A stretch of 64,000 nt of DNA from Salticus scenicus (GCA_963930645.1 CAWVNO010000551.1:154766-218765); one strand, 5' to 3'; shown: positions 22,635 to 33,949, counted from the stretch's first letter. A program made the numbers and translations. The notes: a model not told the origin generated them from the letters alone.

Positions 22635-22985
22635 ACCTGACAGGTCTTGTTCTTTTTCGCCGGCTTGTTCTAAGTAATCACAAAGTAGTCGAAATAAACA
22701 CAGCTCAAGTTTCACGACACAAACGTTTAATTAGACGCACTATTTACATTTATAATACATAATTGTTTCATTAATATCTGCAGCTATCACAATATTTAAT
22801 ATTAGCTGTCGAGCGTCAGAACGCTCTTTCATATCCTTACGGATTCACATTCCTTCTTTTTTACAACAGAAAAACAAAACTTTTTATCATCAGAAAAAAC
22901 CATGTTGCCAATCAATAAAACATAAAAATAGGCAGACGATCTCCAGTGGAAGAACAGCCCGCCTCCTGACTGCAAGAATGGGTTA

Positions 22986-22998
22986 TCCTCCCACCTTT
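22986..22998 (-). other. BEL-2 polypurine tract
   Basis: On the minus strand AAAGGTGGGAGGA directly abuts the 3' LTR start. Position and purine content fit the plus-strand primer of reverse transcription. Confidence 0.85.
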
Positions 22999-23132
22999 GA
23001 TTCTGGCAATCTTGTACAAAATCAAACTAAAAAAGAGAAAAAAGACATATTAATAAACATTACATCAAGCAAAAATGAAAAGGAACAGAGAAAAAAAAAA
23101 AAAAAAAGGTAAATAAAAGTTCTATCAGTCAA

Positions 23133-26100
23133 TTATAAATGCAGTCTATCTGGTGCTCTAATGGATCTACCCCTCCTGGTAAATCGTTGTTTTTCGTCAG
23201 GTATCTCAACAGATTTCTTGACATTCTTTGAAACAGTTCTAGACAGTTCAGAGGGATCAGGGCATCTTTTCGGTGTAGAACGAGTAGGTATCAAAGTTCC
23301 ATTTGCAGCATACTTTGCACGAAAATCACTAGATTCATCAGAAGAGATCTCTAACGGATAAAGTCTTTGAACTGGGCGTATCAAAAACCCATTTTCTGTC
23401 TTGATTTTTGCCACTCGAACTATTCCGTCTTTACCAGGATAAGTTTCCACAACTCTGGCTAATGGCCAGTTGATTCTTTTTTGATTATCATGACCGACGA
23501 GAACTATGTCTCCTACAGCAATTTTTTTGTCAGTCTTAGCGATACCCTTTGAATTTTTTAATTGTCCTAGATATTCAATTCTGAATCTTTTCCGTAAATC
23601 TTTCTTCAATTTTAGCAAATATCGAAGTCTTCCTTTTAAATTCACATTTTCGAAGTTATCTAGGTCAGGAAGAGGAAGACCAGTTTCTTTAATTCCTTGC
23701 AAAAACATGCTGGGAGTCAATGGAATTAAATCATCGGGATCCTCAGAAATAGTAGTTAATGGTCTGGAATTCATCAAACATTCGATATCACATATAATTG
23801 TGTAAAGTTCTTCAAAATCTAGAGCTGCTCGTCCTAATACTCTTCTCAAAATTTGCTTTGTACAGCCTATTAAGCGTTCCCACCAGCCACCCCACCATGG
23901 TGAAGCTGGGGGGATAAACTTCCATATTATGTTCTGTACTAGGGCTTCCTTCCGTACTTTTGCAAGTATAGGATCAGTAAATAGCTTCGAAGCTCCTGAA
24001 AAATTTGTGCCTTGATCGCTCTATATTACAGAAGGTCGACCCCTTCTCGCAACAAATCTTCGCAGGGTTTGCAAAAATGCTTCAGAGGATAATGATGTTA
24101 ATAATTCAAGATGTACCGCTCTGTAAACAGCGCAGGTGTACAGCACAATCCAACATTTTTTACCATTTTTCAAGTACAAAGGTCCGGCTAAATCAACCCC
24201 GGTAATTTCAAAGATATCAGCATCTCTGATCCTGTCTTCCGGCAAGGCGGTGATTTCAGGCTGAACAGAATTTACGGTGAAGCGTTTGCATCTTATACAA
24301 CGTAAGGTAACTTGCCGTATGGACTTTCTGCACCTGAGAATCCAATATTTTTCTCGGAGATGGTTCATTAATATTTGTACTCCTGCGTGGTTTAATTCGT
24401 TATGTTTCCATTCTATCAATTTCTGCACGATGTAATGATTTCCTGGTAAAATGATAGGCAAACGAAAGTCTGTATTATCTTTACTTCTAAATATAAGAGA
24501 CTTTACCCTTAGAAGGCCATCTTTGTCAACGGTGTTATGAAGTTTTCGTAAACGATCATCTATTCCTTTAGGAAAGTCTTCCCTTTGAACCATCTTTAAC
24601 AGGATTAATTCAGCATGTTTAAGTTCTTTATTTGTAAGATCCCCAGAATTTCGTTTAGAATGATTTCGAAGATTCGAGATGAATCTGTATATCCATGCCG
24701 TAACTCTTAATAATTTCACGTAAGACGAGTATCTCTCATAAAACTTCTCAGTAGTTTCAGTACTTAGAGCAGAAATGATCGACCTTTTTTTTTCTGAATT
24801 GACAATCTGTATTTCGGGTGAGATTTCTTGTCTCGGCCATTGACTCGTTGGTGTCTTCAAAAATTCCGGACCCTCCCACCAAAGGGATTTGAGTAAAGCA
24901 TCAGCATTGCAACCTCTTGATGGAAGGTCAGCTGGATTTAAGTTACCCGGGACGTATCTCCAGTCGTTGGGATGACTCAAAGATCTTATTTCTCTGGTAC
25001 GATTCAGCATAAATACTCCCCATGGTTCTTGATTTTTTATCCAGAACAATGCGTTCATGGAGTCAGACCAATAGAAAGTTTGAACTTGGCTGTCACAGAA
25101 GTCTCCTTTTATAGAATTCATTAATCTAACACCTAAACAACATGCTAATAATTCTAGTCTCGGTATGGAGACTGATTTCAAGGGTGCTACTCGAGCACGA
25201 GCTTGAACCAATTGACATCTCACATGAAAATTATTTTCTTCTCTGATATATATACAAGTTGCATAAGCGTGGCTTGATGCATCACAAAACACATGGAATG
25301 ACACATTTGTATTTAGAGCATGATTTTCTAATATCCTTCTAGGGATTCTAATGCCTTCCAAGCATTTTAATGCATTTTCCCATTTTAGAAATTTTTTCTC
25401 GATGTCATCTGGTAGCTTGGCATCCCAGGGCAGTTTCCTACGCCAACATTCTTGCATTATGATCTTTGCAATTAAAGTGACAGGACAGAGAAACCCAATG
25501 GGGTCAAAAATCTTACTTGCTAAGGACAGGATAAATCGCTTACTTAGATTTGCATTTTCGCACTCATCAAACTTGAAACTACAGTATAGAGTATCTTCCA
25601 AAATATTCCAATTTAAGCCCAAAACTGAGACAGTCTCTGGAAAATCTTCTTCAGGAATTCCGTACACACTTGGTGGTAGACCATTACCTATCCATCCGCT
25701 AAGATCAAAACATCCCGCTGACATGATTTTCTTTAGATTGTGCCATAAAATTAACTACTTCTTCTTCGGAACTGCAACTTGTAACACAGTTGTCGACATA
25801 CATAGAGTTTTTAAGTTTAGAAGCAGTCTCTTGCAAATAATCTGGAACATTACTTAGGTGGAAATTTAGAGTAGCTCCTAAAAGAAATGGGCTGCAGTTT
25901 ACCCCAAATACTACTCGACGATGTCTGTAAATCTTCACTTTATTAGGATCACCGCCCTCCCACCACAGAAATCTTAGAAAATCACAATCTTCTTCATTTA
26001 TTCTTATTTGTAGAAATGCTTTGCGAATGTCTGATACTACCCCATACTTGTTCAAACGAAATTTATTCAAAATGTTAGGAATCAACTCCATGTAGTTTGG

Positions 26101-26885
26101 ACCTTTAGCTAGGCAATCGTTCAAAGAGTAACTGTTCTTTTCTTTTGCAGAAGCATCGAAAACAGGACGAATTGTTGTCGTTGAATGCTCTTTTATAACT
26201 GCTCTATGAGGCAGATGATGGCAATCTATCTTCTCGAATTCATCAGTATTTACTTCTTCAATTATTTCTTCACCAAGCCACTGACAAAAAACTTCTTCAT
26301 AATCTTCAATAAGACCCTTATTCTTCAGAGTCCTCACAGTTGATTTTAGCCTTCGTTCAGCAATTGTTTTGTTATCTGGGAGTTCTTGGTGTCCTTCTAT
26401 CCATGGTAATTTTACAACATAGCGTCCGTCATCATCTCTACTTAGAGTTTTCTCAAAATGATTTTTGGATGCTTCTTCAAGTTCTTCCTTTGACTGTTTC
26501 TCTGCAGGATCCTTAATTCCTAGGACATCTAGTTCCCACAGATCAGAAATTTTTACTTCTCTAGCTAACATCGAAGTGACTACAAGGTTTTCAGTATCTT
26601 CAGTAAACTTCTTAGTGCGTCCCATAACAGTCCAACCTAGCCTTGTTTCAATAGCGGTCAGGCCGGATTTCAGATTCTTCAGCTTTCCTGTCATTAATTT
26701 GCCAGCTACATCTGCACCTATAAGGAGCTCTATGGGGTTAAGGCAATCTTCTAAATATATCCCCGTACCTGATAAATCATCTTCACACAGTTCTTGAGTG
26801 ACCGGTGGCATAGTAAAACAAATTGTAGGCTGACTCAAAACTTCAAAATTGCAACGATAAGTTTCGCTGACATCAGGAAGGTAAG
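23133..26885 (-). pseudogene. BEL-2 Pol: protease end, RT, RNase H, integrase
   Basis: This continues the polyprotein after the hAT-like insert. In order it holds: the protease C-terminal part (IELLIGADVAG, LGWTVMGR); RT with VRPVFDASAK-like and SDIRKAFLQI motifs, FGVNCSPFLL and MYVDNCVTS at the active site; Pao RNase H with HVFCDASSHAY, SIPRLELLAC and FYWSDSMNALFW; and integrase with the zinc region HNELNHAG...C-x2-C. The integrase core has acidic residues in GVDLAGPLYL, SDQGTNF and PWWGGWWERL, and a DUF5641-like end (VGDIVLVGHD, WPLARVVETYPG). One extra A near 25,727 shifts the frame, and a TAG at 24,021-24,023 stops it inside the integrase core. Confidence 0.93.
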
Positions 26886-27667
26886 CAGAGCCTGATTAAG
26901 GGCTGCTGGGGCCCAAGGCCCAGGATGATTTTGGTGCCCCCCTCCTAAACAAATCAAAGATTTTTTTTTTCTTTTTAATCTAATCTGTGCACTATGTTTG
27001 AATGCTGGCAACAAAATTAAAGCATCACCTTAATAAGAAATTAGTTTTAACTTCTTTTGCAAACAGACCACAAATCAGCATTATTATTATTATTATTGGG
27101 GGAGGGGATATCTTTCTTCTATGACTGTTGGAATTCATTTGCGTAGAAATGTAATTTTTTACGAGGTATTCTTTATAATACTGTTTTCTTTTTTAATCCT
27201 AATCTACCGCATTCATACCATACAAAGCAAGCATGTAAATATTAACACATGACGAAATACTATTGAAAATGTAAAGTTTTTTTTTTCCCATTAGGATTTA
27301 GGATGATACAAAGTTCTTTAATTTATATTATATAACTGTAAGTCTGTCAGTGAAACTTTCTCTGGATTTTTTGGTCCGCTGTAAAAAGTTGTATCATTCA
27401 ACCGATCTCCACAAAAACTAGTATATTTCATAATCTAGCTAATGCTGTAATTTTTAATTTAATGGGATAATTGGGCAGAAAATATTTTTTAAAATTTCAA
27501 CTTTCCATATTTTCAACTAAAAAAATATCGTTAGCTAACTTTCAGTTAATTTTTTTAAAGAAATCTTTGCCAAAAATAGCACTTTACATTTAAAAATTAT
27601 TTTGGTGCCCCTAGATAGAGGTGCCCTAGGCCGAGGCCTAGTTGGCCTGTGCGATAATCAGGCCCTG
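26886..27667. mobile_element. hAT-like non-autonomous element inside BEL-2 protease
   Basis: It is flanked by the perfect 8-bp duplication AAGGTAAG (26,878-26,885 and 27,668-27,675). Ends are CAGAGCCTGATTA and TAATCAGGCCCTG, inverted with one mismatch, and subterminal GGCCC/GGCCT-rich stretches lie inside both ends. The 8-bp duplication and CAG tips are typical of hAT elements. The 782 bp contain no transposase frame. Confidence 0.9.
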
Positions 27668-27675
27668 AAGGTAAG

Positions 27676-29248
27676 CTTTGTAAACAATGTGTGTCAAAAT
27701 ATTCGAGTTCGAACCACCAAATAAGGAATGCTTCAGTTTTTCTTTTCTTATTGGCTTGTATCCAATATTTTTTGCAGTGTTTTCTAAGATGTAAGACCTT
27801 TGGGAAGCGGAATCAATAATCGCCCGAATTTTTAAAATTCTGTTTTCACCTCTTAAATTAATCACGAGTGTCTGTAGCAAAACACTGGGAGTTGATGAAA
27901 CATTTGATAATGTTGTATCTTGATCGGAAGTATTCTTGTCATTTTTAACCCTTTGTGCGTGCGCAGCTGATTTCGGATCATTCTTACAGAGAAGAGTATG
28001 GTGGGGTTTCCCACAAATCGCACAGTTACATCTACTTCTACACGAACTAGAAATGTGGTTCAATTTTAAACATTTAAAGCAGCCTCCCCGTTTCATAACA
28101 TTTTGTTTTTTTTGATCATAAGTCAAGTTTGCTACTTTTCTACATTCCGCACTTAGATGTGGCTTATCGCAGAACACGCACTCTTGCTCTCGGTTTTGTT
28201 TACTTTGGGACGAGGTTAAAAGTTCCATACCTGTTGGAATAATTTTATTGTGTGTTAGAAAATTTTTAGATTTCATTGTGTTAAATTTCTTGGGTTTGTT
28301 TTCAAAACCAAATCCACTTGTCGCTAAATTAATTTTTTCTTCACCTTGAATTTCATTACGTAAAAACTGCATTAAAGTTTCTAATTTATTAAAAGATTTA
28401 TCTTTCGAACTAAGAGAAACAGAATTCAAGTGTCTTTCCCAAATACGCAAAAGATCTATTGGTAAACAAGATTCAACTAACGGGTATAACATTGAGGCAT
28501 ATTTATCGCTTGTTACACCAAGCACTTTTAAAGATCGTAACTGTGTTTCTAATTTAACATAAAGCTTCACAATTGGTAATTTATGTTCCTGATTTACAGT
28601 ATTACTTAGCACAAGGCTTAATAATTCCCTAACATAAACTTCAATTAGTACATCTTCCCTGCCAAATCTTGTATGTAAACAATCAACCGCTTGTGAATAG
28701 TTCTCAGCTGTTACGGGAAAAGATTCTACGACTTCTCTGGCTCTAGACCCCTTTTGAGTAGATTGAAGTAGATACTGAAATTTATCTACCTCCGAAATAT
28801 TTGGATCTTCATGAATTTTCTTAAATAATCCCCAAAATGATAACCAGTCCTTTAAATTACCATCAAACTTTTGTAATTCAATTTTTGGTAACTTAAAACT
28901 TCTTTTAGAATTACTTTCGTTTTCAAGTACACTTGAATTTAAATCCGAAGGTAAATTTATTCTACGTTCAAGTTTTGTTTTTAAATCAATATAAGTACTA
29001 CTATAATTATCAGCACTTTCGATTTCGCTATCCAACATGGTCTGAGTACATTTTTCATCACCTTGTAAAATTTGAAGAATTTCTTTATCAAGTGTTTCAA
29101 CTTTGGAATATTTTTCTTGTAACTGTGCTAAGAACCCAGCACAAGAATCGATGTCACAAGTTTCAGTTTCTAAAAGGTTTTTTACCTTTTCAGTAAATTT
29201 TGTAAAGGTACCTCGATAAGAACTGCGTAATTTAGTTGCGGCTTCCAT
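27676..29248 (-). CDS. BEL-2 Gag and N-terminal protease (open up to the insert)
   Basis: The ATG at 29,248 starts a long open frame. Residues 1-110 are Lys/Glu-rich and likely coiled. A DUF1759-type Gag core follows (KLPKIELQKFDGNLKDWLSF, then FDGN...GSRAREVVESFP). Then come three zinc-knuckle-like Cys/His clusters (CVFCDKPHLSAEC, CFKCLKLNHISSSC, CAICGKPHHTLLC). The last part starts the DUF1758 aspartic protease with the active-site stretch IIDSASQRSYI. It has no internal stop until the hAT-like insert at 27,667. Gag forms the particle that packages element RNA. The protease would cut the polyprotein, but it is split by the insert. Confidence 0.92.
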
Positions 29249-29767
29249 AATTCAAATAAAGACTGATAAAATAATAAACAAACACTTCAAATCAAAGCTT
29301 CATAAAACGAGAACAAAAAATATTCCGAAATCGAAAGTAATTCTGGGAAGAAAACATCAGAATTCTAAATAATGTTTTGAGAACAAAAACATTCAATTTT
29401 CGAAACACTTTGATTCAAAATAACAATTTTCATATAAAATAATAATCTTCTTTATTAAATCAAAATATGCAAAATCAATGTAAAATCAAAATATGCATTC
29501 ATAGAATATGTATTAACATTTTCTTCAACATAAACAAATTCTTCATATTGTTCTAAATATCAAATGAGCAGTTCAAAAATAAACATACATTTTATGTTTT
29601 CAAAATTATTCTCAATAATACTTACAAAAAGTATTTCAAAATTTTTAATGTTATCTTCTCATAAAAATGAGATCATATTTCAATTAGAATAAATTATATT
29701 CTATTTCTATACTTTATTCATTAGAAGAAATTAGAATTTATTACTTAGAACAAATTTTTCTACCGGC
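29249..29767. other. BEL-2 5' leader
   Basis: About 520 bp between primer binding site and Gag start (element strand). AT-rich, no open frame of note. A packaging signal would be expected here, but I cannot point to one. Confidence 0.6.
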
Positions 29768-29787
29768 GTCCCTGTGAACGGGCGCCA
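29768..29787 (-). other. BEL-2 primer binding site (tRNA-Lys-like)
   Basis: The element strand reads TGGCGCCCGTTCACAGGGAC five bases from the LTR. It equals the BEL-1 site except for an altered centre with two extra bases, so it is probably a variant tRNA-Lys primer site. Confidence 0.8.
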
Positions 29788-29792
29788 TTAAA

Positions 29793-30194
29793 TGTCCCGT
29801 CAGGTTTTATAAATTTCGTTAGAAAGAGGATAAAATATTTCTTACCTGACAGGTCTTGTTCTTTTTCGCCGGCTTGTTCTAAGTAATCACAAAGTAGTCG
29901 AAATAATCACAGCTCAAGTTTTACGACACAAACGTTTAATTAGACGCACTATTTACATTTATAATACATAATTGTTTCATTAATATCTGCAGCTATCACA
30001 ATATTTAATATTAGCTGTCGAGCGTCAGAACGCTCTTTCACATCCTTACGGATTCACATTCCTTCTTTTTTACAACAGAAAAACAAAACTTTTTATCATC
30101 AGAAAAAACCATGTTGCCAATCAATAAAACATAAAAATAGGCAGACGATCTCCAGTGGAAGAACAGCCCGCCTCCTGACGGCAAGAATGGGTCA
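29793..30194 (-). repeat. BEL-2 5' LTR
   Basis: 402 bp, uninterrupted, starting TGTCCCGTCAGG and ending GGGTCA. It is nearly identical to the split 3' LTR; the few differences seen include CGAAATAATCAC against CGAAATAAACAC and CACATCC against CATATCC. LTRs carry promoter and polyadenylation signals, but I could not place a specific TATA box. Confidence 0.95.
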
Positions 30195-30196
30195 CC

Positions 30197-30260
30197 CAAA
30201 CCGTTGCCATAGAAATTTACTGAAAATAAGCTGTTACCAAGGGAACCACGGAATACGCAG
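30197..30260. repeat. Repeat R1, copy 1 (right part) with target duplication
   Basis: It begins with CAAAC (30,197-30,201), the duplicate of the bases just left of BEL-2. It continues CGTTGCCATAGAAATTT, matching 31,510-31,563. Confidence 0.88.
30203..30246. promoter_or_regulatory. Pair of X-box-like (RFX) motifs
   Basis: GTTGCCATAGAAAT (30,203-30,216) and GTTACCAAGGGAAC (30,233-30,246) fit the RFX X-box pattern GTNRCC-N-RGNAAC; the second fits fully, the first has one end mismatch. The same pair occurs in R1 copy 2 (31,516-31,559). Binding is inferred only. Confidence 0.35.
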
Positions 30261-30623
30261 GTGCAAGGAGAGCATGTCACATGACTCATCTTGGACCTTC
30301 TCAAGGGTTACCATTTATCTGCAATTGTAATGAAATGCTCGCCCTCTGGTGGGCTAAGGTGAAATTATCATACCACTGCAACTGCCGATAGCTTTCACAC
30401 TTTCGTTGAGGAGACTCGTGACGCCATTGCTTGTTTGCTGATGTATAGGAGAAAGAACAATTACACGTGGCTATTATATTTACTAACAACTGCAGTTGAG
30501 GAAGCGCCATCTATCGATCATTACAAACGCGGATCACTGGAAACATCAAAATTTCCCTCATTTTGCTTAAAAATTTCCCTTTTTAGCATAAAATTTCCCT
30601 CAGTTGCGCAACATGCCATTATG

Positions 30624-30776
30624 TAAGGCGACCAAATTCTTGCTTTAATTTGAGGAAATTTGAGGATAAATTTGTAAATTCAAGGACATTTGTTCTTAAA
30701 TGATTTTCAAATTGTTGAGGACATAGGTCGAAATTCGAGGACAGTCCTCATCATTCGAGGACGTTTGGTCACCTTA
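30624..30776. mobile_element. 153-bp element F, TIR TAAGGYGACCAAA, GAGGAC motifs
   Basis: The ends TAAGGCGACCAAA and TTTGGTCACCTTA are inverted. Flanks CATTATG and CATTGTG are a near-perfect 7-bp duplication. The interior reiterates GAGGAC/GAGGATA/GAGGAAA motifs. No coding capacity. Confidence 0.75.
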
Positions 30777-30860
30777 CATTGTGTGTAAAACGATTTGCAC
30801 TGAATGTGGTGATGATATTGGTGTAAAGATTAATGCAAATTGTCCTCATGTCCTAGAGGT

Positions 30861-30987
30861 CACTTAATTGAATACCGCTTTTTCTCTTTTTCTTTATTTT
30901 TTTACAACTTTCATTATTTAATCGAAAAAAAGAACTGCAAACGATTACTGAAGTTCGCAAATAAAAAATATGGTATTCAATTTAGTG
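30861..30987. mobile_element. 127-bp MITE-like element
   Basis: CACTTAATTGAATACC at the left is mirrored by GGTATTCAATTTAGTG at the right. No clear target duplication. Confidence 0.5.
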
Positions 30988-31017
30988 GTGGCAAAAGCCT
31001 TGCGTGTTGGACCCAAC

Positions 31018-31563
31018 GAGATATATAAATTAGAGTGCTGATTCAATGGATGAAGGATTAGCTTTCCGTGGTTCAAGATGAATCACATGACATGCCCCAA
31101 TAGGTTGCTGTGTTTGGCCCTTTATCGGTATTTTGGCATTTAAAATATCAGTTCGACAAATTATCATTATTATTAGGTAACATAACAGTCCTATGACGGA
31201 AATAAATTGTTTTTAAAATAATTTTACACACATTTCACATTTTAATAAATAATAAAATACCTTTTTTTTTTCATCGTTTCCCAACAAAGTTTAAAAGTGT
31301 TTATAAAAGGAAATTTAAACTTTTAAAGAGCTAAATTTAACAACAAATAATAATTTTTCAACTATTTTAAGCATTTTGTCGGTTAAAGTTCAACTACACG
31401 AAATAAAAAAGAAGTAAAAACAAAATCAAGATGCTTTAGAATAAAAGAATATTAAACTACGTAAGTAAACAAAAACATTGGCTGTTATACTTATGCGCAG
31501 AACAATCTCCAAACCGTTGCCATAGAAATTTGCTGAAAATAAGCTGTTACCAAGGGAACGACC
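31018..31563. repeat. Repeat R1, copy 2 (empty-site paralogue)
   Basis: It matches 21,337-21,820 plus 30,197-30,250 as one uninterrupted stretch, with CTCCAAACCGTT at the point where BEL-2 sits in the other copy. It has a few private indels, for example extra bases near 31,484. Confidence 0.88.
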
Positions 31564-31569
31564 CAGGTA

Positions 31570-32334
31570 GCACAAAAATATTGGCCAATATCCTGCTAAT
31601 ATTGGCCAATATTTTGAATACCTCTGAATGTCAAACACCGAATTTATGATATCTGCTGATATTCACAGATGTAATTCAAAATTATTATTTAAAAAAAGCA
31701 TTTAACTAAGTTTTTTATATTACTTATAACTTTTTCATGTAGAAATAAGTATATTAAAGTATTTAATTTTAGAAGTTTGTCCCTTTTTAAGAAATATAAT
31801 ATTTCTCATCTTCATTTTAAATGTCAGATTTACATTGGCCAATGTAGTAAAAATGATATCATTTGTACGATATTCAGCAATATTTGTTGACATTCGTTGA
31901 AACAATATCACTTTGCTGACATCTAGAGATATCTCTTGATATTGTTGAAATGATATTATTTTCAGATATTCAGAAATATTTCTTGATATTCGTAAAACAA
32001 TATTTTCTTATATCTTGAGAATTCTCAAGATATAAAAAAATTATATGTTATTAGTATAGTTATTAGTATATGATATTACTAAGTCACGTCAGTATTATGT
32101 CATATGCACGTCATTTACTTTATATCGTTTTATAAAGAGATATATCTCTTCTTACTTCTAAATAAAATGTTATATGTAACGAAAACAACTTTGTTAAATG
32201 CTTTATGTTTCAATAATAATTACGAATTACATCTGTGAATATCAATAGATATTGTAAATTCGAAGTTTGACCTTCAGCGGCATTCAAAATATTGGCCGAT
32301 GTTCATAGGATATTGACCAACATTTTTATGTAAC
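31570..32334. mobile_element. Long-TIR element, ~105-bp inverted ends, 765 bp
   Basis: The left end (from AGCACAAAAATATTGGCC) and the right end (GGCC...CATTTTTATGTAAC, reversed) align over about 105 bp, including CAATATCC, GGCCAATATTTTGAAT and GATATTCACAGATGTAATTC. The interior is full of ATATTC/GATATT-type short repeats. No reading frame. Superfamily unknown. Confidence 0.75.
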
Positions 32335-32698
32335 ACTCTCAGAAAAAAACTCTCATTTTTGACGATTCAGCAATCCTCGAGCTCTGTTTCGTTAATTTTG
32401 ACATAATTTCGTCAAAAGATCGTGAGAAATTTGACGAAATGCAGACACTCAAAAATATGACGAAGAAATCTTTTCCCGTGCTTCTCAATTGGCAATTGGC
32501 AACGGCAACGCGAACGCATCTCAGCTCACCTCGTTTTTAATAAACACAAGTTGTTGTTGTGGATGGTTTGTAGCGCTGAGGTAATATATCTTATTAAAAG
32601 CTTTGTAAAATAAAAGGTTCGTATTTAATAACATTTATATCTATATTTTGTAATTTATGTTGTATTTTCTAATAATATTCGTTTATTTTTGATAATCA

Positions 32699-32740
32699 AT
32701 CGGTTTCATTAGGTCTATATATAGGCCTAATAAAACCGAT
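32699..32740. repeat. 42-bp palindrome
   Basis: ATCGGTTT and AAACCGAT arms, with ATTAGG/CCTAAT and CTATATATAG at the centre, form an almost perfect self-complementary 42-mer with few mismatches. It could extrude a cruciform. Function unknown. Confidence 0.75.
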
Positions 32741-33886
32741 GCTAATACTTCTAAACGTAGTGAAGGAGTCAGTTTTAATCATAGAAATCAATCTTTTAAA
32801 TATTAAGTGCTTAATTTGTTTGTTTGGTTTAAACCTATTGCTTAGTATAGAGAAGTCAAAACAATTTTTTTTTTATAATCAGTCAGTTGTTTCCTGTGGT
32901 AAAATTTGTATGTTTATTAATCAAAGCAGCAAACTTGTCACGTTGTTTATTGCAGAATGTATAAAGTTAAATGTTTTGATAATTGTTTTAATTTATAAAA
33001 GCATAGACACCAAAAGGTTTAGTTCGTCAAATTCTAAAATAGTGAAGGAATTTTCAAATAACTTTCTTTAATGCAACACTTTGAAATAGTCGGTAGATAT
33101 TTGTATGCTCAACTAATATTATCACTTGGTCGCCACACAATTACTATCGAAAAAATTTCAGCGAACGAAAACAAAACAAAAAATTCTTTAAATTTTAATT
33201 TGTAATTATAACTTGCTTTATATTTATAAATCAACATGTAACCGTATGAATAAAATCGTTTTATTATTAAGTTATAAATTTGCAGAATTCTTCATTATGT
33301 AAGAATAAGAATAGCATGCATAGACATATTTTGTATGTTTATAATTAATATTTATGAAATTCTAAAATTTCAAAGTGTTATTTATGAAATATTAATTATG
33401 AATTTTGACATAGTCTATAAACTTATAAGCTAAGTGTTAAAAACACAGGAATAAAGCAAAACATAACATACACAGTAAATTAACGAGTTCAAAAATAATT
33501 ATATTAATCTATATTTATTACACTTGTCATTTATCAATAATTTTGTAGCTATTTATTATTTATTATTATTATTGATTGTATAAATATGTATGCGCTGTTT
33601 ACAGCTTGAACTAAAAAAAAAAAAAAATCTGTACTAGTAAATATACATTTGCAGAAGGAATTTATATTTCTCTTGCCTCTTGTTAATTATGAGAATTTAA
33701 GAAGCTTAATTACATATTAATTATAAATTAATTGCTGAATAATATAAAAATATTACTTTTTTTGTAGGTAGATTCCTTATAGGAGATCTACTTATTGCAA
33801 TGGTTCTCATGATACGACTTCTGAAAAATTTCTTCAAATCTTCACCAATCATTACCCCTAGAACCCAAAACCACCCTCCGTTCAAA

Positions 33887-33890
<4 letters not shown>
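32741..33890. other. AT-rich non-coding stretch
   Basis: Open frames here (for example 32,739-33,071) are AT-biased and show no domain. Nothing else supported. Confidence 0.55.

Positions 33891-33949
<59 letters not shown>

Larger units (their letters stand above)
21821..22985 (-). repeat. BEL-2 3' LTR, split by an insertion
   Basis: It matches 29,793-30,194 on both sides of the 755-bp insert at 21,880-22,634. Without the insert and one target copy it is 402 bp, exactly the length of the other LTR. It begins TGTCCCGTCAGG at the outer side and ends GGGTTA next to the polypurine tract (CA to TA change relative to the 5' LTR). Confidence 0.95.
21821..30194 (-). mobile_element. BEL-2: nearly complete BEL/Pao LTR retrotransposon
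   Basis: Two LTRs of 402 bp each (left one after subtracting its insert) flank Gag, protease, RT, RNase H and integrase in BEL/Pao order on the minus strand. A primer binding site and polypurine tract are present. The flanks carry the 5-bp duplication CAAAC, and the uninterrupted target is present at 31,507-31,520. Lesions seen are one frameshift, one in-frame stop, a hAT-like insert and a THAP-containing insert. Confidence 0.95.

Noticed and set aside
25351..25857. 168-codon plus-strand open frame
   Set aside because: Antisense to the BEL-2 RT/RNase H frame, which shows clear protein motifs.
32739..33071. 110-codon open frame, Leu/Ile-rich
   Set aside because: Composition follows the AT-rich background, no domain or signal peptide of the usual form, no splice context.
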